From assembly GCA_020426505.1 (NCBI GenBank), contig JAGQPX010000012.1, positions 124,001-188,000 of the forward strand: DNA of 64,000 bases. Reading direction: 5' to 3'. The notes beneath the pieces were generated by a model. That model was not told the DNA's origin. It did not search any database and saw only the letters and a program-made list of their open reading frames with translations. The translations under genes and the position numbers were made by a program. Shown piece by piece: positions 1-8,764 of the stretch (position 1 is the first letter of the stretch; each line of letters starts with the position of its first letter). The DNA is from Planctomycetaceae bacterium (GTDB lineage: Bacteria; Planctomycetota; Planctomycetia; Planctomycetales; Planctomycetaceae).

Positions 1-1
1 A

Positions 2-871
2 GCGCTCGAACTTTTTCAAGCCGCCAAGCGAAAGGACATCATGTGTGTACTCGACCACGCGACTGCCCCAAAACGGTTTGAAGATCGACTGACTGCCCAG
101 CAGGCGTCGCGATATGAAGGTTGGTCGTCGGCACCGCCATTGAAGGATCGTTGGGTCAACGAGTACGCTGATCGCCAGCATGCAGAAGCAGAGTTGGCGG
201 ACGTAATCGTTTGTGGTTCGACATTTGTCAAGAACGCCGTTGATCAAGAGAGCAGACAAGGAACAAAGTGCCGGATCGTGCCACTCGGGCTACGAAAGCT
301 GCCAGAAAATGTCCGTCCCAAATCGTCCAGCAAGGGGCGTCGACTTCGAATTCTGTTCGTCGGGGACGAAGCGATTCGCAAAGGAATCGGTGATCTATGT
401 CGGGCGATCGAGTTATTCGGGACGGACCGCTGTAATGTTCGTGTCGCTGGAAATATCGACCTCAGCGAATATGGACGGGCACAAGCGAGTCGAACCGTCG
501 AACTGCTTGGGGCGGTGCCGCGATCGGAGATGCGAAAGCAATACGAGTGGGCCGATGTTTGCCTGCTACCTTCGGTGAGCGATACCTTCGGTCTCGTGAT
601 TCTCGAAGCAATGTCGCTCGGGGTCCCCGTCATCACAACCCCGAACACTGGCGGAGCCGATGTTGTGACAGAAGGAGTGAATGGATACATCGTTCCAGTC
701 ATGTCTCCGGAAACGATTGCGGCGCGCATGGATACCCTCGACGCCGACCGTGGGTTGTTGACGCAATTCTCGACGGAGAGTCTCTCTCGTAGTTTGGACT
801 TTGGGATCGATCATTACGGCAACAGGCTTGTGTCTGTTGTCCGAGAAACTTTTGATCAGAAACATCTTTAA
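2..871 (+). CDS. Glycosyltransferase family 4 protein (5' end cut by window)
   Basis: The reading frame is open to the window edge, so the N-terminal domain is incomplete; 289 codons are visible. The C-terminal half has the GT-B fold signature of GT4 enzymes: a beta-strand block (RRLRILFVGDEAIRKGIGDL) starting the nucleotide-sugar domain, then PSVSDTFGLVILEAMSLG around residues 190-207, where the E-x7-E region binds the donor. GT4 enzymes transfer a sugar from a nucleotide or lipid-linked donor to an acceptor. It stands 3 nt ahead of a second GT4 gene, so both probably add sugars to the same exopolysaccharide repeat unit on the cytoplasmic side. The exact sugar cannot be read from the sequence. 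The ATG at 41 lies inside the conserved domain and is unlikely to be the true start. Confidence 0.9.
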   Translation, partial: ALELFQAAKRKDIMCVLDHATAPKRFEDRLTAQQASRYEGWSSAPPLKDRWVNEYADRQHAEAELADVIVCGSTFVKNAVDQESRQGTKCRIVPLGLRKLPENVRPKSSSKGRRLRILFVGDEAIRKGIGDLCRAIELFGTDRCNVRVAGNIDLSEYGRAQASRTVELLGAVPRSEMRKQYEWADVCLLPSVSDTFGLVILEAMSLGVPVITTPNTGGADVVTEGVNGYIVPVMSPETIAARMDTLDADRGLLTQFSTESLSRSLDFGIDHYGNRLVSVVRETFDQKHL

Positions 872-874
872 CTC

Positions 875-2233
875 ATGCGGATTCTGTTCTTCTGTCACTA
901 TTACCCGCCTGAGGTGAATGCTCCGGCGTCTCGGACGTCGGAGCACTGCGCGCGCTGGGCGGCAGCAGGGCACGAGGTGACGGTCGTCACGTGCGTGCCG
1001 AACTGTCCGGATGGGGTCGTGTTCGATGGCTATCGCAATCGGTTCCGCAAGCAAGTCGAACATATTGATGGCGTGCGAGTGGTGCGGATCTGGACCTATG
1101 TCGCCCCGAATTCGGGCACTGTTCGCCGCATCTTGAACTACGTGTCGTTTATGGTCAGCGCAATTTGGACCTGCCTTTGGCTCCCGCGACCCGATGTCGT
1201 GATCGCGACATCGCCTCAGTTCTTCTGCGGGTGGGCGGGTGTGTGGGCCAGCCGAATCAAGCGACGTCCCTTTGTTCTTGAAATTCGCGACATCTGGCCA
1301 GAGTCAATCCAGGCTGTCGGAGCCATGCAAAAAGGGCTCGCTGTCCGGTATCTTGAATGGCTGGAGCGCCGAATGTACCTCGCTGCTGATCACATTGTGG
1401 CTGTGGGGGAGGGATATCGGGACCGCATCATCGAAAAGGTTCCCGTGACAGATCGTATCTCCGTCATCATGAACGGCGTTGATCTCGACAAGTTCTCTCC
1501 CGACGGTGTCGATGGCGTTGATGAGTTTCGTACGATGTGGCATCTCACGGATCGTTTCGTCTGTTCCTACATCGGTACCATCGGTATGGCACATGGACTC
1601 GATGTGGTTCTCGACGCCGCTGCGAAACTGAAGGCGGCCGGGCGAGATGACGTGGCCTTCCTGCTCGTTGGTGATGGGGCACGACGTGCAGAATTGGAGT
1701 CGTCAGCCCAGAAGAGCGGATTGTCTGACACGGTCATTTTCGCCGGGCGCCAACCTCGCGAGATGATCCCGGCAGTGCTTGCGGCATCCGACGCCTGCTT
1801 GATCCATCTCAAGGCGACCGAGTTATTCGATACAGTCATCCCCTCGAAGATCTTCGAGACCATGGCAATGTCCCGTCCGATCATCATGGGTGTTCGTGGC
1901 GAAGCGCTCGACATCGTCATGCAAGCTCAAGCCGGAGTTGAGATGCGACCGGAGTCGTCAGAGTCCTTGCTCGCAGCAATTGATCAGATTCGCGAAGACG
2001 ACCAGATGTCCGGCCAGATGAGGACCACCGCTGTGCGTGAGTTCGTCGCCGCCCATTACAGTCGAACCTCGATGGCGCAGAGATTCCTCGATCTCCTGAT
2101 CAAGCTCTCGGAAGAGAGCAGAAGTGTGGATGATCTTCAAACAACTGAACACACCGATGAACAGTCAACCGGCGATCCAAAGAGGGACGACGCGGGATCA
2201 CCCCGTCCAGCGTTGATGGAGACCACGGCATGA
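875..2233 (+). CDS. Glycosyltransferase family 4 protein, WbuB-like
   Basis: This 452-residue protein opens with MRILFFCHYYPPEVNAPASR, the acceptor-domain start typical of WbuB-type GT4 enzymes (family knowledge). A hydrophobic stretch near residues 88-108 (YVSFMVSAIWTCLWLP) could attach it to the membrane. The donor domain begins around residue 230 (SYIGTIGMAHGLDVVLDAA) and the PSKIFE donor-site motif is at residues 323-328. The last 40 residues are polar and look like a disordered tail. It follows the upstream glycosyltransferase by 3 nt and overlaps the next methyltransferase by ATGA, so translation is coupled. A role in building a surface polysaccharide unit is inferred from family and neighbours; the substrate is unknown. 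Confidence 0.92.
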   Translation: MRILFFCHYYPPEVNAPASRTSEHCARWAAAGHEVTVVTCVPNCPDGVVFDGYRNRFRKQVEHIDGVRVVRIWTYVAPNSGTVRRILNYVSFMVSAIWTCLWLPRPDVVIATSPQFFCGWAGVWASRIKRRPFVLEIRDIWPESIQAVGAMQKGLAVRYLEWLERRMYLAADHIVAVGEGYRDRIIEKVPVTDRISVIMNGVDLDKFSPDGVDGVDEFRTMWHLTDRFVCSYIGTIGMAHGLDVVLDAAAKLKAAGRDDVAFLLVGDGARRAELESSAQKSGLSDTVIFAGRQPREMIPAVLAASDACLIHLKATELFDTVIPSKIFETMAMSRPIIMGVRGEALDIVMQAQAGVEMRPESSESLLAAIDQIREDDQMSGQMRTTAVREFVAAHYSRTSMAQRFLDLLIKLSEESRSVDDLQTTEHTDEQSTGDPKRDDAGSPRPALMETTA

Positions 2234-2910
2234 GCCTGAATGCGATCGAGACGAACGCCGAGTTGGGCGTCAGCGCCTACAGATTCGAACACACCGGCAG
2301 CCGCGGATCGGCCGCCTGGTATCTCTTGCCAGTTGTCGATGAGTTGAAGCCAGTGCTGAGCAACGACACACGTGTGCTTGACGTTGGATGTGGCAACGGA
2401 TACTGGGCTGGATATTTTGCCGATCAAGGTTGCACAGTTGTTGGAATCGATCCCTCGACATCCGGCATCCAGCAGGCGCGAAGGGCTTATCCGTCTGTTC
2501 GTTTTGAAGAGGATGTCGTCACGAACGACCTCGTCGAACGTCTGAACGAGGCTCCGTTTGATCTCGTGTTCAGTTCGGAAGTTGTTGAGCACCTTTATTC
2601 CCCTCATACGTGGGCGAAAGCCTGTTTTGCAGCATGTCGACCAGGTGGAGTGCTGTTATGCACGACTCCCTACCATGGTTACGTGAAGAACTTGGCGATT
2701 GCGTTGACGAACAAATGTGACAGTCATTGGCAGCCGCTTCGGGAAGGTGGGCATATCAAGTTCTGGAGCCCGGCGACTCTTGAACGACTGCTTACGGAGT
2801 CCGGCTTTGTTAACGTCCAAATGAAAGGGGCCGGTCGCTGGCCTCTCCTTTGGCGATCCATGGTGCTTCGAGCAGAACGTCCCGGCGCAGCTGACATGGC
2901 GAGGTCGTGA
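2230..2910 (+). CDS. Class I SAM-dependent methyltransferase
   Basis: A 226-residue Rossmann-type methyltransferase. Motif I, VLDVGCGNGYWAGYF, lies at residues 49-63 and binds S-adenosylmethionine; the acidic end of strand 2 follows in VVGIDPSTSGIQQA, and the post-motif FDLVFSSEVVEHLYSPH resembles UbiG-type enzymes (family knowledge). It starts inside the stop of the preceding glycosyltransferase (ATGA) and its own stop overlaps the GTG start of the next gene, so the block is translationally coupled. The position suggests it methylates a sugar or the end of the growing glycan; chain-capping is possible but not shown. Confidence 0.9.
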   Translation: MSLNAIETNAELGVSAYRFEHTGSRGSAAWYLLPVVDELKPVLSNDTRVLDVGCGNGYWAGYFADQGCTVVGIDPSTSGIQQARRAYPSVRFEEDVVTNDLVERLNEAPFDLVFSSEVVEHLYSPHTWAKACFAACRPGGVLLCTTPYHGYVKNLAIALTNKCDSHWQPLREGGHIKFWSPATLERLLTESGFVNVQMKGAGRWPLLWRSMVLRAERPGAADMARS

Positions 2911-4805
2911 TTCCCCTTCCCCGATGGTGGTACATCTTCAGGCACCACCGTGCGTCACAGCTTGGCTGGCGTGCCGCTTCGATCCTGCAGCGAAGGCTCT
3001 TTCCGCTGCTGCCCCACTCGCGATACAAAAACGTCGATTCTTTGTCGATGATCCGACGAACGAATGACGGATTCGCCACGATGCTCGATCGGCACCTGCA
3101 GATCCGGCAGGATCTTCATCGCGAAGCGGCATGCCGAATTATCACCGGGGAGTTCGAACTTCTGAATGAGCGCAGGCGGCTTCCGCTCCCGATCGACTGG
3201 CGGGTCACATCGGTCGAGCCTGTGTCGCATCTATGGCGTTTCCAACTGCATTATCAAGAGTACCTACTCGACCTCCTGTTTGCGTCATGCGAAAGTAACG
3301 ATCCTGCACCATCGACTCGGATGTGGGAAATCATTGATGACTGGATTACCGGCAATCCGATCAATCGCCAGGGGTCATTGGCCGACGCCTGGCATCCATT
3401 TTGTTTGTCTAAGCGAATCGGGGTATGGCTCCTCCTCTGGCAGGCTGAGAATCCCCCTGAGAGCCTGCATGACCGTTTCGTGTGCAGTCTCGAGTCTCAA
3501 GTCCGGTATTTGGAACGTCACCTCGAGTGGGACCTGCGCGGCAATCATCTCTTGGAAAACCTGCGGACACTGGCGATGGCCGGCGCGTTTTTTGATGGAC
3601 CGATCGCTGAGCGACGTCTCGACAAGGCTGACAGGCTCATTCGTGGGCAGTTGCGTGAGCAGATACTTCCAAGCGGCGAACACTTCGAACGCGCCCCAAT
3701 GTACCACGCCCAGATGCTGAACGCAGTCCTCGACGTTCGCGACACGGTCAAGTGTGCGCGTCCCGAGTTAGCAGAGGTTTGTCACGACATCGCCTCAAGT
3801 ATGGCGTACTTCCTCGAAAGAATTCTTCATCCGGATGGTGAGATTCCTCTGTTGGCGGACTCGGCGCTAAGAGAGACCCCAACGCCCTCCGTGCTTATCG
3901 CTGCTTCCACTGGCGACGGGAGAACATCGCCCGCGACCGACCCAGATGTTCGCAAGGGGCATGACGCATACTGGATGTGGAGGAGCGGCATTGACTTTCT
4001 CATATTCGATGCCGGACCGGTCGGCGCTGATGACTTACCGGCGCATGCACATTGCGACTTGTTGAACCTGGAAGCCTCCGTCGAAGGGAAACGCCTGTTC
4101 GTTGATGGGGGCGTCTACGACTACGGCGACGGTGAGATGCGGAAGGCGTGTCGGTCAACGGCGGGCCACAACGTCCTGCAAGTCGATGGCAAGGAGCAGT
4201 GTGACATGTGGTCACGATTTCGGGTGGGGTACCGCGGCCATCCCTCGACGATGGAGTCGGGACGCACCGGTTCGTTTTCGTGGTGCAGAGCCACGCACGA
4301 TGCGTATCGGCGGATCGGGGTTCCCGTTGTGGGACGATGGATCGCTTGTCGTTCGGGTTTCCCCTGGATCTGCGTCGACTGGGCCGAGGGAAAAGGAACA
4401 CATGAACTGACGACTCGACTGCATCTTGCACCGGGCACTGACATCTCACAGGAGACGGCTCACTCGGCTCGATTGCGTGTGGGCAATCGGAACCTTCTTG
4501 TTCAGTCGTTGACGAAGGCTGACTTGTCGATCGAACACGGATGGTACTGTCCGGACTTCGGCGTACGACAGGAGAATTCCGTACTTACGCTCAATGCGAC
4601 CTGCTTGTTGCCAGGCATGGTTGGTTGGATTGTTCATGACAATGAATCCCGCGGCGAGGTCACCGTTGATAAGTCCTCCAACGACAGGTTTGTTATCCGC
4701 TGGCGTGAGGGCGAGCAGCAAATCGACTGGAATGTCACAACCGACAATTCTGCTGGAACTGTCTCAGCATCGTTAGGCGATCACGAACGTGGGGGTGGCA
4801 ACTGA
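2907..4805 (+). CDS. Heparinase II/III family protein (polysaccharide lyase-like)
   Basis: A 632-residue protein starting with GTG that overlaps the preceding stop (GTGA). Residues 1-330 form the helical (alpha/alpha) toroid of the heparinase II/III N-terminal domain, including the LERHLEWDLRGNHLLENLRT block. The C-terminal beta-sandwich carries the family signatures AHAHCDLLNLEAS (residues 379-391, candidate catalytic and metal His) and RSTAGHN (416-422). Such enzymes cleave uronic-acid polysaccharides by beta-elimination. No signal peptide is visible, which is usual for members encoded in exopolysaccharide clusters. Trimming or releasing the polymer made by the neighbouring transferases is inferred; the substrate cannot be told from sequence. 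Confidence 0.9.
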   Translation: MIPLPRWWYIFRHHRASQLGWRAASILQRRLFPLLPHSRYKNVDSLSMIRRTNDGFATMLDRHLQIRQDLHREAACRIITGEFELLNERRRLPLPIDWRVTSVEPVSHLWRFQLHYQEYLLDLLFASCESNDPAPSTRMWEIIDDWITGNPINRQGSLADAWHPFCLSKRIGVWLLLWQAENPPESLHDRFVCSLESQVRYLERHLEWDLRGNHLLENLRTLAMAGAFFDGPIAERRLDKADRLIRGQLREQILPSGEHFERAPMYHAQMLNAVLDVRDTVKCARPELAEVCHDIASSMAYFLERILHPDGEIPLLADSALRETPTPSVLIAASTGDGRTSPATDPDVRKGHDAYWMWRSGIDFLIFDAGPVGADDLPAHAHCDLLNLEASVEGKRLFVDGGVYDYGDGEMRKACRSTAGHNVLQVDGKEQCDMWSRFRVGYRGHPSTMESGRTGSFSWCRATHDAYRRIGVPVVGRWIACRSGFPWICVDWAEGKGTHELTTRLHLAPGTDISQETAHSARLRVGNRNLLVQSLTKADLSIEHGWYCPDFGVRQENSVLTLNATCLLPGMVGWIVHDNESRGEVTVDKSSNDRFVIRWREGEQQIDWNVTTDNSAGTVSASLGDHERGGGN

Positions 4806-4808
4806 AGC

Positions 4809-5543
4809 ATGTCAAGGACTGAGCCAGAACAGAAAAAGCAACGGGCTTCGCCTCGCAAGAGACATTGGACGCGATGGGTTCTGGCCGTCCTGCTGGCCGT
4901 GATGTCAACGCACACATGGTGGCTGAGTGTCCTCGGCGAGTTTTTACTGGCTGAAGAAGCGAGGCCTCATGCGGATGTTGCACTCGTAATTGGCGGCGAT
5001 CATCGCATGCATGAAGCCGCAAAACTCATGTCGACAAGTGCCGTTTCACAGATCTGGCTGATCGAACGTGATCCCAGTTATGCCGTCGAAGCGGGAATCC
5101 TGCCTGCCGATCACGACATGGCGCTCGAACAGCTGGAGTGCCTGGGAGTTCCGGCCAAGGACATCCGACTCCTGGAGGGTCACGCAAGTCAGCCTGAGCA
5201 TGTCGCTCGGATCGTCGACCGCGAGTTACGTTTGCGACCGGAAACGGAGGTCGTGATTTTGTGCCAACGTTCGCATGGACGAAACGTGCAGACAGTCTTT
5301 GCAGACGTACTGAGGCACCCCGCAAACTTCAGCGTGATGGGGCTGCCAGCGGACGAGTACGACGAACACAATTGGTGGAGATCCCGCACCGGTTGGAAAG
5401 AGACCTTCATCGCGTTCAGCGACTTGATGTTTACTCTAACGGTGGGGGTGGAAACCAACGCACAGCGATCCCGATTCGACCCCGACGCCTACGAGCAGGC
5501 GTTAAACTCCCGGTTTGGGGAGGTCTCGTGTCACGCAGACTAA
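4809..5543 (+). CDS. YdcF/SanA/ElyC family membrane protein (first of a tandem pair)
   Basis: A 244-residue protein with a basic N-terminus and a single membrane segment at about residues 21-41, followed by a DUF218 (YdcF-like) domain. Visible family features are the first strand ADVALVIGGDHRMHEAAKL, the ILCQRSHGRNVQTVF helix start that corresponds to the usual T.xxHxxRA region, and the late HNWWRSRTG motif. It begins 3 nt after the heparinase stop and overlaps the next gene by 16 nt. DUF218 proteins act near the cell envelope and some have been linked to vancomycin sensitivity or carrier-lipid metabolism; the biochemical role here is unknown. It is a diverged paralogue of the next gene. Confidence 0.85.
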   Translation: MSRTEPEQKKQRASPRKRHWTRWVLAVLLAVMSTHTWWLSVLGEFLLAEEARPHADVALVIGGDHRMHEAAKLMSTSAVSQIWLIERDPSYAVEAGILPADHDMALEQLECLGVPAKDIRLLEGHASQPEHVARIVDRELRLRPETEVVILCQRSHGRNVQTVFADVLRHPANFSVMGLPADEYDEHNWWRSRTGWKETFIAFSDLMFTLTVGVETNAQRSRFDPDAYEQALNSRFGEVSCHAD

Positions 5544-6253
5544 AACCGGGGACGTGTTTGTCGCTCTTGTTGTTGTGTGCGATCGGATTCTGGAATCGGG
5601 CGACGTTGCTTCCATCCGTGTGTCAATGGCTCGATGTCAGTGAGTCTCCCGATTGTGCGGATTACGTTTACATTTTGCCCGGCGACGAGACGTTACGTCC
5701 GCTGGTGGGGGCCGCACTGGTAAAAGTTGGGATGGCACGAGAAGTGCTTGTCCCGGCCACACGAGTGTCTGCTGACGAAAAGGATGGGATTTCTCAACCA
5801 ACGAGCGAGATCGTGCGACGGATTCTTTTGCACCGTGGAATTCCTGAAATGAAAATCGTATCCTTGAACTGTGCAAACCGAACGACGTTTGATGATGCCC
5901 GGGCATTGGCGGAGTTTTTGGAATCAAAGCCTCTGGACACCGTAATCGTCATTACCAATGCGTTCCATACACGACGGACACGCTATATCTTCCGAGAGGT
6001 TCTGGGATCGAAGGCTGATCGGCTGCGGTTCGTTGCCGCCCCGAATCCCGGATTTGCCGACGATAATTGGTGGCAGCAACGGACAGGGATCCGGATCGTT
6101 CTGTCTGAGAACATCAAACTGTTTTTCTACTTTCTAAGATATGGCGACTTCTTGATTTGGGTCGTTGGTGGCGGAGGGCTTCTGACAGGAGGCATGTGGG
6201 TTTGGAGGCGATGCAAACACACGCAGGGAATGGCGCATGTCAACGACTCATGA
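5528..6253 (+). CDS. YdcF/SanA/ElyC family membrane protein (second of a tandem pair)
   Basis: The start chosen is the GTG at 5528, because GGGGAGG lies a few bases upstream and a hydrophobic N-terminal segment (LSLLLLCAIGFW) follows at once; the frame is open further upstream but that part overlaps the preceding gene. The 241-residue product has a DUF218 domain: DYVYILPGDETLRPLVGAAL, then VIVITNAFHTRRTRYIFREV with the conserved His-Arg region, then DNWWQQRTG. A second membrane segment (FLIWVVGGGGLLTGGMWVW) sits near the C-terminus. The WW..RTG motif is shared with the preceding protein. It closes the coupled block before the tyrosine kinase; function in polysaccharide assembly is inferred from context only. 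Confidence 0.85.
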   Translation: MSRRLKPGTCLSLLLLCAIGFWNRATLLPSVCQWLDVSESPDCADYVYILPGDETLRPLVGAALVKVGMAREVLVPATRVSADEKDGISQPTSEIVRRILLHRGIPEMKIVSLNCANRTTFDDARALAEFLESKPLDTVIVITNAFHTRRTRYIFREVLGSKADRLRFVAAPNPGFADDNWWQQRTGIRIVLSENIKLFFYFLRYGDFLIWVVGGGGLLTGGMWVWRRCKHTQGMAHVNDS

Positions 6254-6372
6254 AATCGCCAGTCAAATGTCAAATACTGAATCCGGTCGGCACATCTTCC
6301 GGAATACAATGATGGTCTCCCGATATTCTCCGAGGCCCAATCAGCGACTCTCCCATTGAGGATGTCGAGTTT

Positions 6373-8712
6373 ATGGTGGCAATCGAACAAAATGATGTCT
6401 CCCGCATGATGGCGATGGAGGACGTGAATGATCAGGGATTCGACTTTGTCGGCTTCCTGATGCGTCGCAAATGGCTGATTATCTTTGGGCTGATCTCCGG
6501 GCTGTCGTTCGGCTACATGTACTTCATCCAGCAGCCGGAGGTCTTTCAGTCGCGGGGACAGATGGTCGTGGTGAAGCATTCCCCGCAACGGCCCCTCGCC
6601 GGTGGACAGCAGGTCGACTACTCGCAGATGAGGCAAAACGACCTGAAGACTGACATCTTTTTGATTTGCAGTCCGGCCATCGTGGGACCCGCGGTTGAGG
6701 AAAACAATCTCGGCGAACTGCCGACCCTTGCCCGATCAGCCGACCCGGTCACAACGGTCTGCAATGCCCTCAAGGTTGATCAGGTTGATCCGGCGGCTCA
6801 GGTGCTCGAAGTCCGCTTCGCGGGGCCGAACCCCGATGACTGCGGCAAGATCATCAATGCGGTTATGCGCAGCTATCGGACCTACCTCGAAAAGATGTAC
6901 CAGAACGTCAACCAGGATACCAAGCAACTGTTGACGACAGCTCGAGACGATATTTTCGTCGAGTTGGAAGATGCCGAGAAGAGACGTGCCCAACTCCATC
7001 AGGAAGGCAAGTTGTTATTGGAGGGGGATGACACTGTCAATCAACATCAAGTCCATGTGAACAGTCTGGAATCGAAAATCGCCGAGGCCAAAACTGAGGA
7101 GCAGGCGATCCAAAGTGAATTGGAGTTGATCGACAAGGCGATGCAGCAGGGTGGAAGTCGCGAAGCCCTGAGACTACTGGTCATGAAAACAAGTGAAGCC
7201 GACGGCAAAGACGCAACCAGTGGATTCACCTCCCTGGCTCGATCAGTCTTTCCCCTGGTGCTGGAGAGAGAGGAACTGCTGCAAAACCACGGCCCGGATC
7301 ATCCGGCAGTTGTCAGCATCGAACGAAAAATCGAAATGACCCGCAACTTCCTGATGCAGGAGGAAGGTGAACGACAAACGGGGACCAATCCCAAAGCGGA
7401 CCTCTTGTCCGTCTACCTCGAATCGCAGAGGCTCGAACTCGAATCGACTCGGAAGAAAATTGAGGGGTGGCGAAAACTTCAGAACGAAGAGAAAGCCTTG
7501 GCGCAGACTCTCGCTTCGACAAAGGCAGAAGATGTCCGATTGGCAAGCAAGATTGAAAGATACCAAAAACTCTACGACGACCTGCTCACGAAATTGAAGG
7601 ACACAGTCCTCGGTGCTGATTCTGGCGGATACCACGCCGAGGTCTTCAAAGAAGCGGGACGCGGTGGCCAGATTGCTCCCAACATGGTCAAGATCCTGAC
7701 TCTCGGAGGAATCATCGGAGTCCTCGCCGGTTTGTTGCTTGGTTATGCTGTCGAGGCTGCTGACCAGAGCTTCAAGAGCCCGGAGGAGATCAGCCATCTG
7801 CTCAATTTGCAGATCATCGGTCACTGCCCACTGATCACCGCCTCGCAGCGGCCGCGAGACGCCAACATGGATATCTCAGTCGATCCGTCACTGGTCACGT
7901 ACTACCGACCCAAGTCGCGCGCGGCCGAAGCCTTCCGGGCGATCCGGACAGCTCTGTATTTCAGCACCCGGGGCGCCCAGCACAAAGTTATTCAGGTCAC
8001 CAGTCCCAACCCGGGCGACGGGAAGTCGACGCTTACGTCGAATGTCGCTGTCACAATCGCGCAATCGGGCAAGAAAGTCCTGCTCATCGATGCTGACTTC
8101 CGTCGACCGCGAGTACACAAGTTGTTCGGCATCGGCAACGATGTCGGCATGTCGTCAGCGATCGCAGGCGAAGTCGACATCATGGACGCGATCCAATCAA
8201 CTCCAGTCGCCAACCTTGACTGCCTGCCCTGCGGTCCCCGACCGGATAACCCCTCGGAGTTGCTTACACAGGCGCGCTTCGAGGAGCTACTGACGCTGCT
8301 CCGCGAGAAATACGATTTCGTTCTCGTCGACACACCTCCGGTCCTGGCGGTCACGGATCCCAGTGCCGTCGCCCCGCGAGTCGATGGGGTACTTGTCTGC
8401 ATCCGGGTCAACAACAAGTCTCGACTCGATGCTGTGCGGGCAACCGATCTACTCACACAACTGGATGCCAACATTCTGGGCATCGTGGTCAACGGCATCG
8501 ACGCCGCGACCCGCAGCAAATACGCCTACGGAAGCCGAGGCAACTACCGTCCCGGTCACATGTATGGCTACGGGTACGGTTATGGCTACGGCTATGGGTA
8601 CGGTGGCGATGGTGGGAACCCGTCGCACAACAAGTACTTTGCCGATGATCGCGAGACGGCGGCACCATCTGGTAACGGCAACGGATCAAAACGTCAGCGA
8701 GCCCCGTCATGA
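6373..8712 (+). CDS. Polysaccharide biosynthesis tyrosine autokinase (Wzc-like BY-kinase)
   Basis: A 779-residue Wzc-type co-polymerase and kinase that controls length and export of exopolysaccharide. A Wzz domain starts with a membrane helix at residues 33-52; a long periplasmic coiled coil follows to about 420; the second membrane helix is at 438-458. The cytoplasmic BY-kinase domain has Walker A (SPNPGDGKST, Lys551), Walker A' (VLLIDADFRRP, residues 569-579) and Walker B (FVLVDTPP, 649-656). The C-terminus holds seven Tyr-Gly repeats (731-744), the likely autophosphorylation cluster. TTGAGGA lies upstream of the ATG. A 119-nt gap separates it from the YdcF pair, so it may have its own promoter. 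No separate phosphatase gene is visible in the window. Confidence 0.95.
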   Translation: MVAIEQNDVSRMMAMEDVNDQGFDFVGFLMRRKWLIIFGLISGLSFGYMYFIQQPEVFQSRGQMVVVKHSPQRPLAGGQQVDYSQMRQNDLKTDIFLICSPAIVGPAVEENNLGELPTLARSADPVTTVCNALKVDQVDPAAQVLEVRFAGPNPDDCGKIINAVMRSYRTYLEKMYQNVNQDTKQLLTTARDDIFVELEDAEKRRAQLHQEGKLLLEGDDTVNQHQVHVNSLESKIAEAKTEEQAIQSELELIDKAMQQGGSREALRLLVMKTSEADGKDATSGFTSLARSVFPLVLEREELLQNHGPDHPAVVSIERKIEMTRNFLMQEEGERQTGTNPKADLLSVYLESQRLELESTRKKIEGWRKLQNEEKALAQTLASTKAEDVRLASKIERYQKLYDDLLTKLKDTVLGADSGGYHAEVFKEAGRGGQIAPNMVKILTLGGIIGVLAGLLLGYAVEAADQSFKSPEEISHLLNLQIIGHCPLITASQRPRDANMDISVDPSLVTYYRPKSRAAEAFRAIRTALYFSTRGAQHKVIQVTSPNPGDGKSTLTSNVAVTIAQSGKKVLLIDADFRRPRVHKLFGIGNDVGMSSAIAGEVDIMDAIQSTPVANLDCLPCGPRPDNPSELLTQARFEELLTLLREKYDFVLVDTPPVLAVTDPSAVAPRVDGVLVCIRVNNKSRLDAVRATDLLTQLDANILGIVVNGIDAATRSKYAYGSRGNYRPGHMYGYGYGYGYGYGYGGDGGNPSHNKYFADDRETAAPSGNGNGSKRQRAPS
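8563..8604 (+). repeat. Tyr-Gly codon repeat in the kinase tail
   Basis: Seven tandem six-base units alternate TAY and GGN codons, giving seven Tyr-Gly pairs at residues 731-744 of the tyrosine kinase. Third positions vary (TAT/TAC, GGC/GGG/GGT), which suggests the peptide rather than the DNA repeat is under selection (inference). Confidence 0.9.
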
Positions 8713-8764
8713 TCCGCGGCGAGCGTGATCGCTGCGAGCCAACAGGAAGAGACGCCAGCGTCGT

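Noticed and set aside
8563..8604. Tandem repeat as part of a CRISPR or microsatellite element
   Set aside because: It is an in-frame Tyr-Gly codon repeat inside a kinase gene, with no spacers.
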